Shown in pieces: positions 23,517 through 32,725 of a stretch of DNA of 64,000 bases. The position numbers were made by a program, and so were the translations under genes. How positions within the stretch are numbered: position 1 is the first letter of the stretch; each line of letters starts with the position of its first letter. The DNA comes from Mannheimia varigena (GTDB lineage: Bacteria > Pseudomonadota > Gammaproteobacteria > Enterobacterales > Pasteurellaceae). The stretch covers positions 1,612,001 to 1,676,000 of the forward strand of contig NZ_CP016226.1 of assembly GCF_013377235.1 (NCBI RefSeq), read 5' to 3'. Under the pieces are notes generated by a model, which had not been told where the DNA came from, searched no databases, and saw nothing but the letters and a program-made list of their open reading frames with translations.

Positions 23517-24557
23517 TTACCGTTTAGCTAATACAATCCAGAAAAAGAACGGCACACCAACAAGTGCAGTGATAATACCTACGGGGAATAATGCACCTGG
23601 TACGAGGCTTTTTGAGAGCACTGATGACATAGACAAAAATGCAGCCCCGACTAACATTGAACCTGGGAGGAAAAAGCGTTGATCTTCTCCTACTAATAAT
23701 CGGGCAATATGCGGAGCCACCAAGCCGATAAAGCCAATAATTCCCACAAAGCTAATACAGGTTGCGGTCATCACGGAAACAATCAGCAAGGTTTTCATTC
23801 TTAACCAAGAGAGATTAATACCAAGACTTAATGCTCGGGCCTCCCCTAAGCGTAGTGCTGTAAGTTTCCATGCATCTTTGAGTAACAATAAAATACTCAC
23901 TGAGGTTACACCTGCGGCAATGGAAATGGTCTGCCAAGTAGCCTTGGTTAAATTACCAAATAACCAAAACAGGATTTGTTGAGAAATTTCAGGAGCCGAT
24001 ATAAATTGAATGAGAGAGAGAAGTGATTGAAATAAGAATAGCAATGCAATCCCGACTAACACTAACATTGCCGAACTAAAACGGCGTAGTGAAGCAAAAG
24101 CAAATAAAATGGCAGAGGAAAGCAATGTCATTGCAAAGGCACCAATAGGCACAGCAATTTCCATCGGTAATCCAAATCCACCAAAAGCAATCACAATAGA
24201 TGCTCCTAAACCAGCTGCTGCGGCTAAGCCAAGTGTATAAGGGCTTGCCATAGGATTATTAAGTAACGTTTGAATTTCAGCACCTCCAACCCCGAGAGCA
24301 GCCCCTACCACCAATGCCATCATTGCCATCGGTAGCCGTAATTGGTGAACAATCACCTTAGTGGTTTCATCCACGTCACCTAATTGAAACAACGCTTGCC
24401 AAACATCAGCAAAAGGCAGTAGAGAAGGCCCGGTCATGATGTCAAAAATCAAGCTAAGTATGCAAACAACAAAGAAAAGAAACAATAAAAAAGCGCGCTT
24501 CTTTTCGATAGCGCGTTGTTTTTGAGCAATTTTTTGAGGGGAAAGTGTAGCTGACAT
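23517..24557 (-). CDS. Iron-complex type ABC transporter permease (FecCD family)
   Basis: A 346-residue membrane protein with about nine or ten transmembrane segments, typical of FecCD/BtuC permeases. Recognisable blocks are LRLPMAMMALVVGAALGVGGAEIQ-like text, NPMASPYTLG and GFIGLVAPHIARLLVG, the last being the ATPase-coupling region. A Fur-like box lies 13 bp upstream, so the permease-ATPase pair is probably iron-repressed. Confidence 0.92.
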   Translation of the reverse strand: MSATLSPQKIAQKQRAIEKKRAFLLFLFFVVCILSLIFDIMTGPSLLPFADVWQALFQLGDVDETTKVIVHQLRLPMAMMALVVGAALGVGGAEIQTLLNNPMASPYTLGLAAAAGLGASIVIAFGGFGLPMEIAVPIGAFAMTLLSSAILFAFASLRRFSSAMLVLVGIALLFLFQSLLSLIQFISAPEISQQILFWLFGNLTKATWQTISIAAGVTSVSILLLLKDAWKLTALRLGEARALSLGINLSWLRMKTLLIVSVMTATCISFVGIIGFIGLVAPHIARLLVGEDQRFFLPGSMLVGAAFLSMSSVLSKSLVPGALFPVGIITALVGVPFFFWIVLAKR

Positions 24558-24569
24558 AAATCTAATTTT

Positions 24570-24584
24570 TGAGAATTATTATCA
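24570..24584 (-). promoter_or_regulatory. Fur-like box upstream of the permease gene
   Basis: TGAGAATTATTATCA matches the 7-1-7 form of the Fur consensus (TGATAAT-N-ATTATCA) with one change, and sits where the promoter of the minus-strand permease gene should be. Confidence 0.7.
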
Positions 24585-24684
24585 GCTAGAATAAAAGAAA
24601 AAGTGGATAAATTCAAATTTTAGTTTATAAGCGGTCATATTTTTTATGCAAATGGAACCAAATTGAGGCTATTCTTAGTTCTAT

Positions 24685-24698
24685 TTGATTTTTATCAA
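24685..24698 (+). promoter_or_regulatory. FNR box of the torE-torC-torZ-torD operon
   Basis: A perfect TTGAT-TTTT-ATCAA palindrome centred at 24691.5. A -10-like TAAGAT (24721-24726) is placed so that a start near 24733 puts the box at -41.5, the classic activating position. Confidence 0.82.
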
Positions 24699-24757
24699 CT
24701 CATTTTCCACCTCTAAACGGTAAGATACGATTTATTATATTATGTTAAGGAGACACT

Positions 24758-24892
24758 ATGGGGTCAGAGCTATTAAAAACTCTATTATTATCAGGATTTG
24801 TTTTGCCTTTACTGATGGCATTCTTTGTCGGGGCTTATGGTTTTATTGTATGGATGCTACAACTATTTGTAATCGGTTTGCCGACAGGTTAA
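24758..24892 (+). CDS. torE: TorE/NapE-like small membrane protein
   Basis: A 44-residue single-pass membrane protein behind a strong AAGGAGA site. The hydrophobic span (about 9-38) contains LPLLMAFFVGAYGFIVWM, the pattern of TorE/NapE proteins found in tor and nap operons. Their role is unknown. It lies 9 bp upstream of the pentahaem cytochrome gene, which supports the TorE assignment. Confidence 0.8.
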   Translation: MGSELLKTLLLSGFVLPLLMAFFVGAYGFIVWMLQLFVIGLPTG

Positions 24893-24901
24893 GGAGAGAG
24901 C

Positions 24902-26065
24902 ATGTTTGGCGCAGTTAAAAATTTATTTACTAAGCCTTCTACTAAAGTTGGCTTAGGCATCTTAGTTAGTATAGGTTTTATTGCAGGTGCTATCAGTTGG
25001 CAGCAATTTAATAATGCGTTGGATCACACCAGTACCGAAGAATTTTGTGTGAGCTGTCATTCAATGCAAAAACCGTTGGAAGAGTTGAAACAAACTGCTC
25101 ATTGGTCTAATAAGAGTGGGGTTACGGCGACCTGTTCCAATTGCCATTTACCGCACGATTATACTTATAAAATTGCCCGTAAAGTGCAAGCGATCCGTGA
25201 AGTGTGGGCGGAGTTTTCAGGCAAATATAAAACCGAAGAAGACTTTGAAAAACACCGCCAAGAAATGGCAGAACGTGAGTGGGCAAGATTTGCGGCGAAT
25301 GGTTCAAAAGAATGTAAAGCCTGCCACAGCTATGAAAAGATGAATTTCGACAAAATGTCTGATGCAGCTCGTAAAGCGATGATACCGGCTGCGGAGAAAG
25401 ATCAAAGCTGTATGGACTGTCACAAAGGTATTGCTCACCACTTACCAAAAGTAGATGAAAATGCGGTGAAATCGAAATTCGATCAGTTTGTCAATAAATC
25501 ACCAAGTCAAGGTAACGCTTACCATACCAAGGGTAATGTCGATCTCTTCTTAGATGAAGGATTAAGCCAACATATCGGGAATTTAGAAACGGCTGTGCCA
25601 GTGGCTTATGTGAAATCGAGCAAAAATGCCGATTTGGTTGAGCTGACAATGTGGCGTAAAGATAAGGGTTTCGGACGAATTTGGTATCATGATTTCGGAA
25701 AAAACATCACCGATGCGGTATTAAGCAAAGAATTTATGTCAGCTGATCCGAAATTTGAAGTGTTGGAAACTAAAGAAGATCCGATCACAGGTTTGAACTG
25801 GCAGAAAGTGAAACTGCAAGCGTGGGTCGCAAAATCACAGTTGCTTGATGAAGTTACACCAATTTGGGCAAATGCGGAAAGCCAATATAAAATGCAATGT
25901 AGTACTTGCCATAGACAGCCTGATATTGCCCATTTTGATTCAAATAGTTGGATTGGCTTATTTAATGGAATGGTTGGGTTTACCAATATGGATAAGCAGA
26001 CCAGCAAAGAAGTGTTGCGTTACCTACAAATGCACGCATCTGATAGCGAAGGGGCAAAACATTAA
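24902..26065 (+). CDS. torY: Pentahaem c-type cytochrome TorC/TorY
   Basis: A 387-residue membrane-anchored cytochrome. An N-terminal anchor (about 15-37) is followed by a NapC/NirT-like tetrahaem domain with CVSCH, CSNCH, CKACH and CMDCH, then a C-terminal domain with a fifth haem site CSTCH (about residue 340). This layout is that of TorC/TorY, which carries electrons from menaquinol to the periplasmic TorA/TorZ reductase encoded next. Confidence 0.92.
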   Translation: MFGAVKNLFTKPSTKVGLGILVSIGFIAGAISWQQFNNALDHTSTEEFCVSCHSMQKPLEELKQTAHWSNKSGVTATCSNCHLPHDYTYKIARKVQAIREVWAEFSGKYKTEEDFEKHRQEMAEREWARFAANGSKECKACHSYEKMNFDKMSDAARKAMIPAAEKDQSCMDCHKGIAHHLPKVDENAVKSKFDQFVNKSPSQGNAYHTKGNVDLFLDEGLSQHIGNLETAVPVAYVKSSKNADLVELTMWRKDKGFGRIWYHDFGKNITDAVLSKEFMSADPKFEVLETKEDPITGLNWQKVKLQAWVAKSQLLDEVTPIWANAESQYKMQCSTCHRQPDIAHFDSNSWIGLFNGMVGFTNMDKQTSKEVLRYLQMHASDSEGAKH

Positions 26066-26157
26066 AGTATGGATGCGCTGAGTGCATCCATACATATAAA
26101 TCAAAAGGAACAAGCGGTCAAAATCCGCCAATATTTTACAAATAATAAGGATAATAT

Positions 26158-28623
26158 ATGCAACAATCTCGCCGTCAATTTTTAAAGAATATTTCAGTGA
26201 TGGCAGCGGCTATCACGATGCCGAATTTCCTTGTACCTCGCAATGTATTCGCGAATGAAAATATCAGTGAATGGAAAATTTCGGGTTCTCACTGGGGCGC
26301 AATGCGTGCCAGAATTGAGAATGGTCGAGTCGCAGAAATCAAGCCGTTTGAGTTTGATAAACACCCAACCGAAATGCTGAAAGGCATTAAGGGCTTAATT
26401 TACAGTGAATCCCGTATCCGTTACCCAATGGTGCGTTTAGATTGGTTGAAAAAGCGCCACAACAGCAATACTGCTCAACGAGGCGATAATCGCTTTGTAC
26501 GTGTTACTTGGGATGAAGCGTTGGACTTATTCTATGAAGAATTAGAACGAGTGCAGAAAGAGTATGGTCCTTGGGCATTACATACTGCCAATGTTGGTTG
26601 GCGTTCTACAGGGCAGTTCCATAGCTGCGGAAATCATATGATTCGAGCAATCGGTATGCATGGTGGCAGTGTTGGCACGGCGGGTGACTACTCAACAGGG
26701 GCAGGGCAAACGATTCTGCCGTATGTGTTAGGTTCAACTGAGGTTTATTCGCAAGGTACTTCATGGGAGGTAATTTTAAAAGAGAGTGAGAACATCATTT
26801 TCTGGGCAAGCGATCCAGTGAAAAATCTACAAGTAGGCTGGAACTGTGAAACCCACGAGGCTTATGCTTACTTAGATAAACTGAAAGAGAAAGTGATGGC
26901 AAAAGGCGTGAATGTAATTTGCGTTGACCCAGTGAAAAGCAAAACCCAGAATTTCTTAGGATGTGAACAGCAGTACATCAACCCACAAACCGATGTACCG
27001 TTTATGTTGGCATTGGCTTACACGCTCTATACCGAAAACTTGTACGATAAAAAATTTATTGATATGTACACCGTCGGTTTTGAGAAATTCCTGCCATATC
27101 TGTTAGGTGAAAGCGAAGATAAAGTAGCGAAAACACCAGAATGGGCAGCGGAAATCTGTGGCATTTCTGCAGACCGCATTCGTGAGTTTGCCAGAATGTT
27201 AGCGGGCAAACGTACTCAGTTAATTTTCGGTTGGGCAATTCAACGCCAACAACACGGCGAACAACCTTACTGGATGGGGGCTGTGTTAGCCTCAATGCTA
27301 GGACAAATTGGTTTGGCGGGCGGGGGCATTAGTTATGCTCACCATTACAGCTCTATCGGTATTCCTGAGTCAGGGGCGGCAATGCCAGGGGCATTCCCTC
27401 TGAACCTTGATGAAGGGCAAACTCCAAAATATACCAATAAAGATTATAAAGGTTATAGCGACACAATCCCTGTTGCACGAATGACAGATAGCCTGTTATA
27501 CGCTGGTGAAACCATTGATTACAACGGTAAAAAAGTTACTTATGCACCGTTTAAAATGGCAGTTTTCACTGGTTGTAACCAGTGGCACCGCCATTCTGAA
27601 CGTAATAAAATGAAACAGGCATTCCAAAAATTAGAAACTATTGTGTCTATCAATTACAGTTGGACAGCTACCTGCCGTTTTTCAGACATTGTGCTACCAG
27701 CTTGTACTCCTTTTGAGCGAAATGACATTGATGCCTACGGCTCATACAGTAACCGAGGCGTCATTGCGATGCACAAATTGGTTGATCCACTGTATGATTC
27801 CCGTCCAGACTTTGAGATCTTCCGTGACCTCTGTCGCCGTTTCGGTAAAGACAAAGAGTACAGTCGTGGAATGGACGAAATGCAATGGGTGGAACAGCTC
27901 TATAAAGATTGTCGTCGTGAGAACAAAGGTAAATTTGATATGCCTGAATTTAACGAGTTCTGGAAAACAGGCTATGTGATGTTCCCAGAAGGTAAACCTT
28001 GGGTTCGTCATGCTGATTTTCGTGAAGATCCGGAACTACACGCGCTTGGCACGCCATCAGGTTTTATCGAAATTTACAGTAATAAAATTGCCTCATTTGG
28101 TTATGATGACTGTAAAGGTCACCCAATGTGGTTTGAAAAAGCCGAGCGTTCACACGGCGGTAAAAACTCAGATAAATTCCCATTTTGGTTACAATCTGCT
28201 CACCCTGATAAACGCTTACACTCACAGCTTTGTGAATCTAAAGAACTGCGTGAAACTTACAGTGTACAAGGGCGTGAACCACTCTACATTAATCCGCAAG
28301 ATGCCGCTAAACTCGGCATTCAAGACGGCGATTTAGTTCGAGTGTTTAATGACCGAGGGCAGGCTATTGTTGGGGCAGTGTTTTCTGATAACTTTCCAAC
28401 GGGTGTGGTGCGTTTGCAAGAAGGAGCGTGGTATTCACCTCTTGATGAAGGTATTGGGGCAATTGATACTTACGGTGACCCGAACACGATGACACTTGAT
28501 ATTGGCTCATCTAAACTGGCACAAGCTGTTTCTGCCAACACCTGCTTGGTAAATATTGAGAAATTTGTCGGTACAGCTCCAGAGCCAAATGGCTTCAAAG
28601 GTGCGATTGAGGTGATGCTTTAA
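26158..28623 (+). CDS. torZ: Periplasmic S-/N-oxide reductase (TorZ/MtsZ/BisC family)
   Basis: An 821-residue molybdoenzyme with a Tat signal (SRRQFLKNISV). The GDYSTGAGQ motif near residue 182 supplies the serine ligand of Mo-bis-MGD that defines the DMSO/TMAO reductase family, and there is no N-terminal [4Fe-4S] cysteine cluster. Substrates of relatives include TMAO, biotin sulfoxide and methionine sulfoxide; the Haemophilus homologue MtsZ prefers methionine sulfoxide. A 92-bp gap containing an uptake signal separates it from the cytochrome gene. Confidence 0.93.
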   Translation: MQQSRRQFLKNISVMAAAITMPNFLVPRNVFANENISEWKISGSHWGAMRARIENGRVAEIKPFEFDKHPTEMLKGIKGLIYSESRIRYPMVRLDWLKKRHNSNTAQRGDNRFVRVTWDEALDLFYEELERVQKEYGPWALHTANVGWRSTGQFHSCGNHMIRAIGMHGGSVGTAGDYSTGAGQTILPYVLGSTEVYSQGTSWEVILKESENIIFWASDPVKNLQVGWNCETHEAYAYLDKLKEKVMAKGVNVICVDPVKSKTQNFLGCEQQYINPQTDVPFMLALAYTLYTENLYDKKFIDMYTVGFEKFLPYLLGESEDKVAKTPEWAAEICGISADRIREFARMLAGKRTQLIFGWAIQRQQHGEQPYWMGAVLASMLGQIGLAGGGISYAHHYSSIGIPESGAAMPGAFPLNLDEGQTPKYTNKDYKGYSDTIPVARMTDSLLYAGETIDYNGKKVTYAPFKMAVFTGCNQWHRHSERNKMKQAFQKLETIVSINYSWTATCRFSDIVLPACTPFERNDIDAYGSYSNRGVIAMHKLVDPLYDSRPDFEIFRDLCRRFGKDKEYSRGMDEMQWVEQLYKDCRRENKGKFDMPEFNEFWKTGYVMFPEGKPWVRHADFREDPELHALGTPSGFIEIYSNKIASFGYDDCKGHPMWFEKAERSHGGKNSDKFPFWLQSAHPDKRLHSQLCESKELRETYSVQGREPLYINPQDAAKLGIQDGDLVRVFNDRGQAIVGAVFSDNFPTGVVRLQEGAWYSPLDEGIGAIDTYGDPNTMTLDIGSSKLAQAVSANTCLVNIEKFVGTAPEPNGFKGAIEVML

Positions 28624-29216
28624 TGCAGCAAACAGACAAATTAAGCCGTGAAGAACGCCGATTTATTTACGGCTGGTTCAATGCAATGCTCGCCCGAGAA
28701 CTCTCGGACGAGCAGTTAAGTTCCCTACAAGCGGGCAAATTTGATGATTTTTTTGCATTTCTTGCCGAACTGGGCTTTGGGCTGGAAATTGCAAAATTTC
28801 AAGCCGAATTGGCCGCTTCCAGCCAATTAGAATTTCCCCGCTTAGAACTGGCAGCCGATTTCGCCCAGCTATTCTTACTGGAGGGCAGTTTAAGTGCGAT
28901 CCCTTACGCTTCCGCCTATCTACAAAACGAAGTGTTGGCACAAAACTTGGCGGAAATGGATGCTCTATTAGCCCGTTTTGCCTTGCAGATAAACCGAGAA
29001 AGTAAAGAACCAAGCGACCATATTTGTGTTTATTTAAGCGTGTTGGATAAACTGTTAGAACAAGGGGCGGAGGCGGAAATTAAAGCCTTTCTTGAACAGC
29101 AACTTAATAGTTGGTTGCCGATATGGGCAGAAAAAGCTGTTGAGATTAAAAGCCAAACGTTATTGTATCAGAGTTTAGTTAGATTGCTTGAAAAGTTTGT
29201 ACGGTTTGATGTATGA
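28623..29216 (+). CDS. torD: TorD-family molybdoenzyme chaperone
   Basis: A 197-residue all-helical cytoplasmic protein of the TorD/DmsD family. These bind the Tat signal and core of the reductase until the molybdenum cofactor is inserted. Family features are RRFIYGWFNAMLARELSDEQL near the N-terminus, ADFAQLFL (about 78-85) and the central SDHICVYLSVLDKL block, the usual E-P-x-D-H signature being EPSDH. Its start overlaps the torZ stop (TAATG). Confidence 0.88.
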   Translation: MQQTDKLSREERRFIYGWFNAMLARELSDEQLSSLQAGKFDDFFAFLAELGFGLEIAKFQAELAASSQLEFPRLELAADFAQLFLLEGSLSAIPYASAYLQNEVLAQNLAEMDALLARFALQINRESKEPSDHICVYLSVLDKLLEQGAEAEIKAFLEQQLNSWLPIWAEKAVEIKSQTLLYQSLVRLLEKFVRFDV

Positions 29217-29485
29217 ACTAATTGGCATTTTAAGCTACATAATGAGCCTCTGTTTGAATAACTTTCGTTCTTGATTACTCATAATGTGGTCTGCTAACTC
29301 TGGAACGAAATGCTGAATTTTCTTGAGGCAGCTCTTCTTAAAGCTAATGATATACATAAACTTTCACGTAGTAGGTTGAATACGTTAGGGAGCTGTAATC
29401 AGTATGGAAAGAAAACTTAATTTAGCTAAAAACAAAGCCCTCAAAGCAATGCTTTTGAGGGCTTTGTCGTAACAATTTAGCTTAA
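29217..29485. other. torD-nhaA intergenic region with a possible short gene remnant
   Basis: The only open stretch is a 40-codon minus-strand frame (29235-29357, start MYIISFKKSCLKK). It has no ribosome site and resembles nothing I can name; it may be a transposase or other gene remnant. The 3' part holds the terminator of nhaA. No promoter or RNA gene is recognised. Confidence 0.3.
29432..29468. terminator. Bidirectional terminator downstream of nhaA
   Basis: ACAAAGCCCTCAAA and its inverse TTTGAGGGCTTTGT form a long stem just beyond the nhaA stop codon. Confidence 0.85.
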
Positions 29486-30691
29486 TTATTTATGGTTTGT
29501 AACAGCACTTGTTGCTAACTCAACTTCAGGATTGTGTGTAAACATTCTTAATAACATATAACCTAAAATTGCTGATACGGCTGAACCTAATAAAATACCT
29601 AAACGAGCTAATGCAGTAACAGTTTCTCCTGCCTCACTTGCATCAAATGCAAGGCTTGCAAGGAACATAGACATCGTAAAACCAATACCACACAGCACAG
29701 AGATTGCAAAAATCTGTTTAAAGTTAACGCCCGGCGGTAAACTTGCTAAACGTAGCATTACGGCTAAATAACTAAATCCAAATACACCTAGAGCTTTACC
29801 TATAATTAAACCAAGTGCAATACCTAATGGTAATGGAGAAGTTAATTGTTCAATACCCATACCGACTAACGATACACCTGCATTGGCGAATGCAAAAATA
29901 GGTAAGATCATATATGAACACCAGGGGGCCAGGATATGTTCTAATTCCTCGGCTGGTCGCTCACCATTTTTGCCTTTAAGTGGCATACAGAATCCAATAA
30001 TGACACCAGCTAAGGTGGCATGAACTCCTGATTTTAATACGGCTGTCCAAAGCACAATCCCAACAACTAAATAAGCGCAAAGTGAAGTCACTTTAAAGCG
30101 GTTAAGTAAAACTAATACTACAATCGCAGCCGTTGCTAGGTAAAGTGCCTGCATACTAATGTCTTGTGAATAGAAAAGTGCGATTACAATAATTGCACCT
30201 AAGTCATCAATAATTGCAAGTGCAAGTAAGAACACCTTTAATGCAAGAGGTACACGTGTGCCGAGCAAGGCAACAATCCCAACTGCAAAGGCAATATCAG
30301 TTGCCATTGGAATAGCCCAACCAGAGTGATATTCTGGATAATCTTTATTGAGCATCCAATAAATTAATGCTGGTACTACCATTCCACCAACTGCGGCCAT
30401 TGCAGGAAAAGAAGCGTTTCTGACACTTGAAAGTGAGCCTTCAAATAGCTCTTTCTTTACTTCTAAACCCACTAAGGTAAAGAAAACAGCCATAAGTCCA
30501 TCGTTGATCCACAACAATATTGGTTTACTTAAGCCAAATGTACCAAATTGAATACTAAAGTTTGTTTGTAAAAAATCGAAATATGACTCACTCCATGGGG
30601 AGTTAGCCAACAAAATTGCAGCAAATGCAAAAATCAGAAGTAGAATTCCACCTGATGCTTCTGATTTTAAAAGTAGTAGTAATCTTCCCAC
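29486..30691 (-). CDS. nhaA: Na+/H+ antiporter NhaA
   Basis: A 401-residue inner-membrane antiporter with about twelve transmembrane helices, extruding Na+ in exchange for two protons. The sodium-binding aspartate pair appears in LALAIIDDLGAIIVIALFY, and the FFTLVGLEVKKE block matches the family. The start is a GTG with GGAG seven bases upstream. No nhaR regulator gene adjoins it. Confidence 0.96.
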   Translation of the reverse strand: MGRLLLLLKSEASGGILLLIFAFAAILLANSPWSESYFDFLQTNFSIQFGTFGLSKPILLWINDGLMAVFFTLVGLEVKKELFEGSLSSVRNASFPAMAAVGGMVVPALIYWMLNKDYPEYHSGWAIPMATDIAFAVGIVALLGTRVPLALKVFLLALAIIDDLGAIIVIALFYSQDISMQALYLATAAIVVLVLLNRFKVTSLCAYLVVGIVLWTAVLKSGVHATLAGVIIGFCMPLKGKNGERPAEELEHILAPWCSYMILPIFAFANAGVSLVGMGIEQLTSPLPLGIALGLIIGKALGVFGFSYLAVMLRLASLPPGVNFKQIFAISVLCGIGFTMSMFLASLAFDASEAGETVTALARLGILLGSAVSAILGYMLLRMFTHNPEVELATSAVTNHK

Positions 30692-30902
30692 CTAAATTCT
30701 CCTATTTATCATCATTTATTTATGACTATGGCTTTTTAATACAATTTCTTTTTACCAAAGATTTTCCGAAGATCAAATAAAAAATTTGATAAACTAGATC
30801 TAACTCTCGTTTTATTAGGCTGTATGCTTATAAATTAATCTAAAATGTTGTTTTTTTGTTATATTAAAAGAATAAACTCCTACTCTACAAGCGGTTATTT
30901 TT

Positions 30903-31637
30903 ATGGAAAAATTTACACCTCAAACAACTCATATTGAAATTGTTTTTATCCATCGGCAAGAAAAACTTCCCCATCATTTTAACTACTCTCCAGCGCCTGA
31001 TAATTTATCTGAAAAGCAAATGCAAAAATGGCAGAGTCGCCGAGCCGCTCATTTTTTACTGACAGAATTGTTAAAAAAATATGACTTGGATTTGAGATTA
31101 TTAGAGAGCATTCAACATACTGCAAGCGGCAGACCTTTTGTCAATTCAGAGCAGATTGATTTTAATATCAGTCATTCGGGCGATTGGATAGCGGTCATTT
31201 TTTCGCATTTTTTTGCAAAATTGGCAGTAGGCATTGATATTGAACATCCTCAGAAAGAAAGGCGTTATGCAGATCTTATTCGCCACTATGCAAATGTTGA
31301 GGAACAAGCGATGTTATTAGATGAACATTGCCCGTTGCTGAATAACCTTTCGCAACGTTTTTATCTAAGCTGGTGCTTGCGAGAGGCAATTTTAAAATCG
31401 CAAGGCGTGGGGATTGTGAAATTGTCGGAGGTAAGGCATCTTCCGCTTGAAAAACAGATTTTTTCTGCTCACTGCCCGAAAGGTAAATTGCATTTTGTCA
31501 GTGAATTGCCATTCTATTTAAGCTACTTCTATCAGCAACCGGAAAATATGCTATTATCTGAGCCTTTGTTATACCATTGGCACAATGGGCTGTTCCAGCC
31601 CGTTGAATGCCAGTCGCTTGTTTATGATGTTAATTAA
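30903..31637 (+). CDS. 4'-phosphopantetheinyl transferase superfamily protein (Sfp/AcpT type)
   Basis: A 244-residue protein that transfers 4'-phosphopantetheine from CoA to carrier proteins. The magnesium/CoA motifs VGIDIEH (about 113-119) and WCLREAILKSQGVGIV (about 158-173) are characteristic, and FNISHSGDWIAV forms the first motif. It could serve acyl carrier protein or a secondary carrier; no polyketide or peptide synthetase is seen here. It starts a three-gene operon with psiE and nudF (gaps of 8-9 bp). Confidence 0.85.
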   Translation: MEKFTPQTTHIEIVFIHRQEKLPHHFNYSPAPDNLSEKQMQKWQSRRAAHFLLTELLKKYDLDLRLLESIQHTASGRPFVNSEQIDFNISHSGDWIAVIFSHFFAKLAVGIDIEHPQKERRYADLIRHYANVEEQAMLLDEHCPLLNNLSQRFYLSWCLREAILKSQGVGIVKLSEVRHLPLEKQIFSAHCPKGKLHFVSELPFYLSYFYQQPENMLLSEPLLYHWHNGLFQPVECQSLVYDVN

Positions 31638-31646
31638 GGACAATGA

Positions 31647-32066
31647 ATGCCTAAAAAATCTTTAGAAGAACACCACTCCACGTTTGGCAAAATGGCGTCA
31701 GAAATTTTTCAATGGGTGCTGAATGCCTCTTTACTTGTTGCCGGCATTTTGCTCTCTTATTCCCTTTTTGCGGAGGCCTATTCTCTGTATGAGTTATTAC
31801 TGGGTAACAGCGAGAAATTCCAAGTGGTTGAACATATTGTGATTTTCTTTCTCTATTTTGAGTTTCTCGCCTTAATTGTGAAATATTTTAAATCGAACTA
31901 CCATTTTCCGTTGCGATATTTTCTGTATATCGGCATTACCGCAATGGTGAGATTGATTATTGTCGATCACTCAAATGCAATGCATACGCTACTTTTCTCA
32001 CTTTCCATTTTAGTAATGATTATTGCATTGTATCTTGTACATAGCGATCGTTTACAAAGAAGCTAG
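31647..32066 (+). CDS. psiE: PsiE-family membrane protein
   Basis: A 139-residue protein with about four transmembrane segments, matching the phosphate-starvation-inducible PsiE family. The centre (VEHIVIFFLYFEFLALIVKY) and the RYFLYIGITAMVRLIIVDH block are typical. The function is unknown. No Pho box was recognised; its placement between two enzymes in an operon argues against independent phosphate control. Confidence 0.88.
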   Translation: MPKKSLEEHHSTFGKMASEIFQWVLNASLLVAGILLSYSLFAEAYSLYELLLGNSEKFQVVEHIVIFFLYFEFLALIVKYFKSNYHFPLRYFLYIGITAMVRLIIVDHSNAMHTLLFSLSILVMIIALYLVHSDRLQRS

Positions 32067-32074
32067 GGGGCAGA

Positions 32075-32689
32075 ATGAATCAATATCAATATGAAGATTT
32101 GCAGATTGTAAACAAAGAGACCGTTTACAAAGGGCATTTTGAACTCCAAAAAATCACTTTCCGCCACAAGCTCTTTTCCGGTGAAATGAGCGGCGATGTG
32201 GTGCGTGAATTACTAATTAAAGGCGAAGCAGCCGCACTTATTGCTTATGATCCCAAACTGGATAATGTAGTGCTGGTTGAGCAAGTGCGTATTGGGGCTT
32301 ATGACTCTTCCCAGAAAAAATCGCCTTGGTTATTAGAATTAGTCGCTGGTATGGTTGATAAAGGCAATGAAGAACCTGCTGAAGTCGCTATTCGAGAAGC
32401 AAAAGAAGAAGCAGGCTTAGAAGTAAGCGAAGTACAACACGCCCTTAGCGTATGGGACAGCCCCGGCGGACAGCTTGAGCGTTTACACTTATTCCTCGGC
32501 TTGATTGATAGCAGTAAAGTCCAATCAGGCGAAGTTCACGGTTTATTAGAAGAAAACGAAGATATTTTAGTCCACGTTGTCAGTCGTGAGCAGGCTTATC
32601 AATGGGTTGAAGAAGGTAAAATTGATAATGTAATTGCGGTAATTGGATTACAATGGTTACAGTTAAATTATACTAAATACGAAGATTAA
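32075..32689 (+). CDS. nudF: ADP-ribose pyrophosphatase NudF
   Basis: A 204-residue Nudix hydrolase that cleaves ADP-ribose to AMP and ribose-5-phosphate. The Nudix box AGMVDKGNEEP...REAKEEAG is complete at about residues 92-114, with the conserved glutamates for magnesium. Upstream sequence TAALIAYDP-like and the WDSPGGQLERLHLFLG block downstream fit the NudF subfamily. It is the last gene of the operon, followed by a terminator. Confidence 0.92.
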   Translation: MNQYQYEDLQIVNKETVYKGHFELQKITFRHKLFSGEMSGDVVRELLIKGEAAALIAYDPKLDNVVLVEQVRIGAYDSSQKKSPWLLELVAGMVDKGNEEPAEVAIREAKEEAGLEVSEVQHALSVWDSPGGQLERLHLFLGLIDSSKVQSGEVHGLLEENEDILVHVVSREQAYQWVEEGKIDNVIAVIGLQWLQLNYTKYED

Positions 32690-32700
32690 CAAAAGAGTAG

Positions 32701-32725
32701 GGTGGACTTTGTGTCCACCTTTGTT
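32701..32725 (+). terminator. Terminator after nudF
   Basis: GGTGGAC-TTTGT-GTCCACC (32701-32719) followed by TTTGTTTT. Confidence 0.85.

Noticed and set aside
22713..24557. Assignment of the ABC transporter to molybdate uptake (MolBCA-like)
   Set aside because: The class is compatible, but the Fur-like box favours an iron complex and I cannot align with the MolA family; left unassigned.
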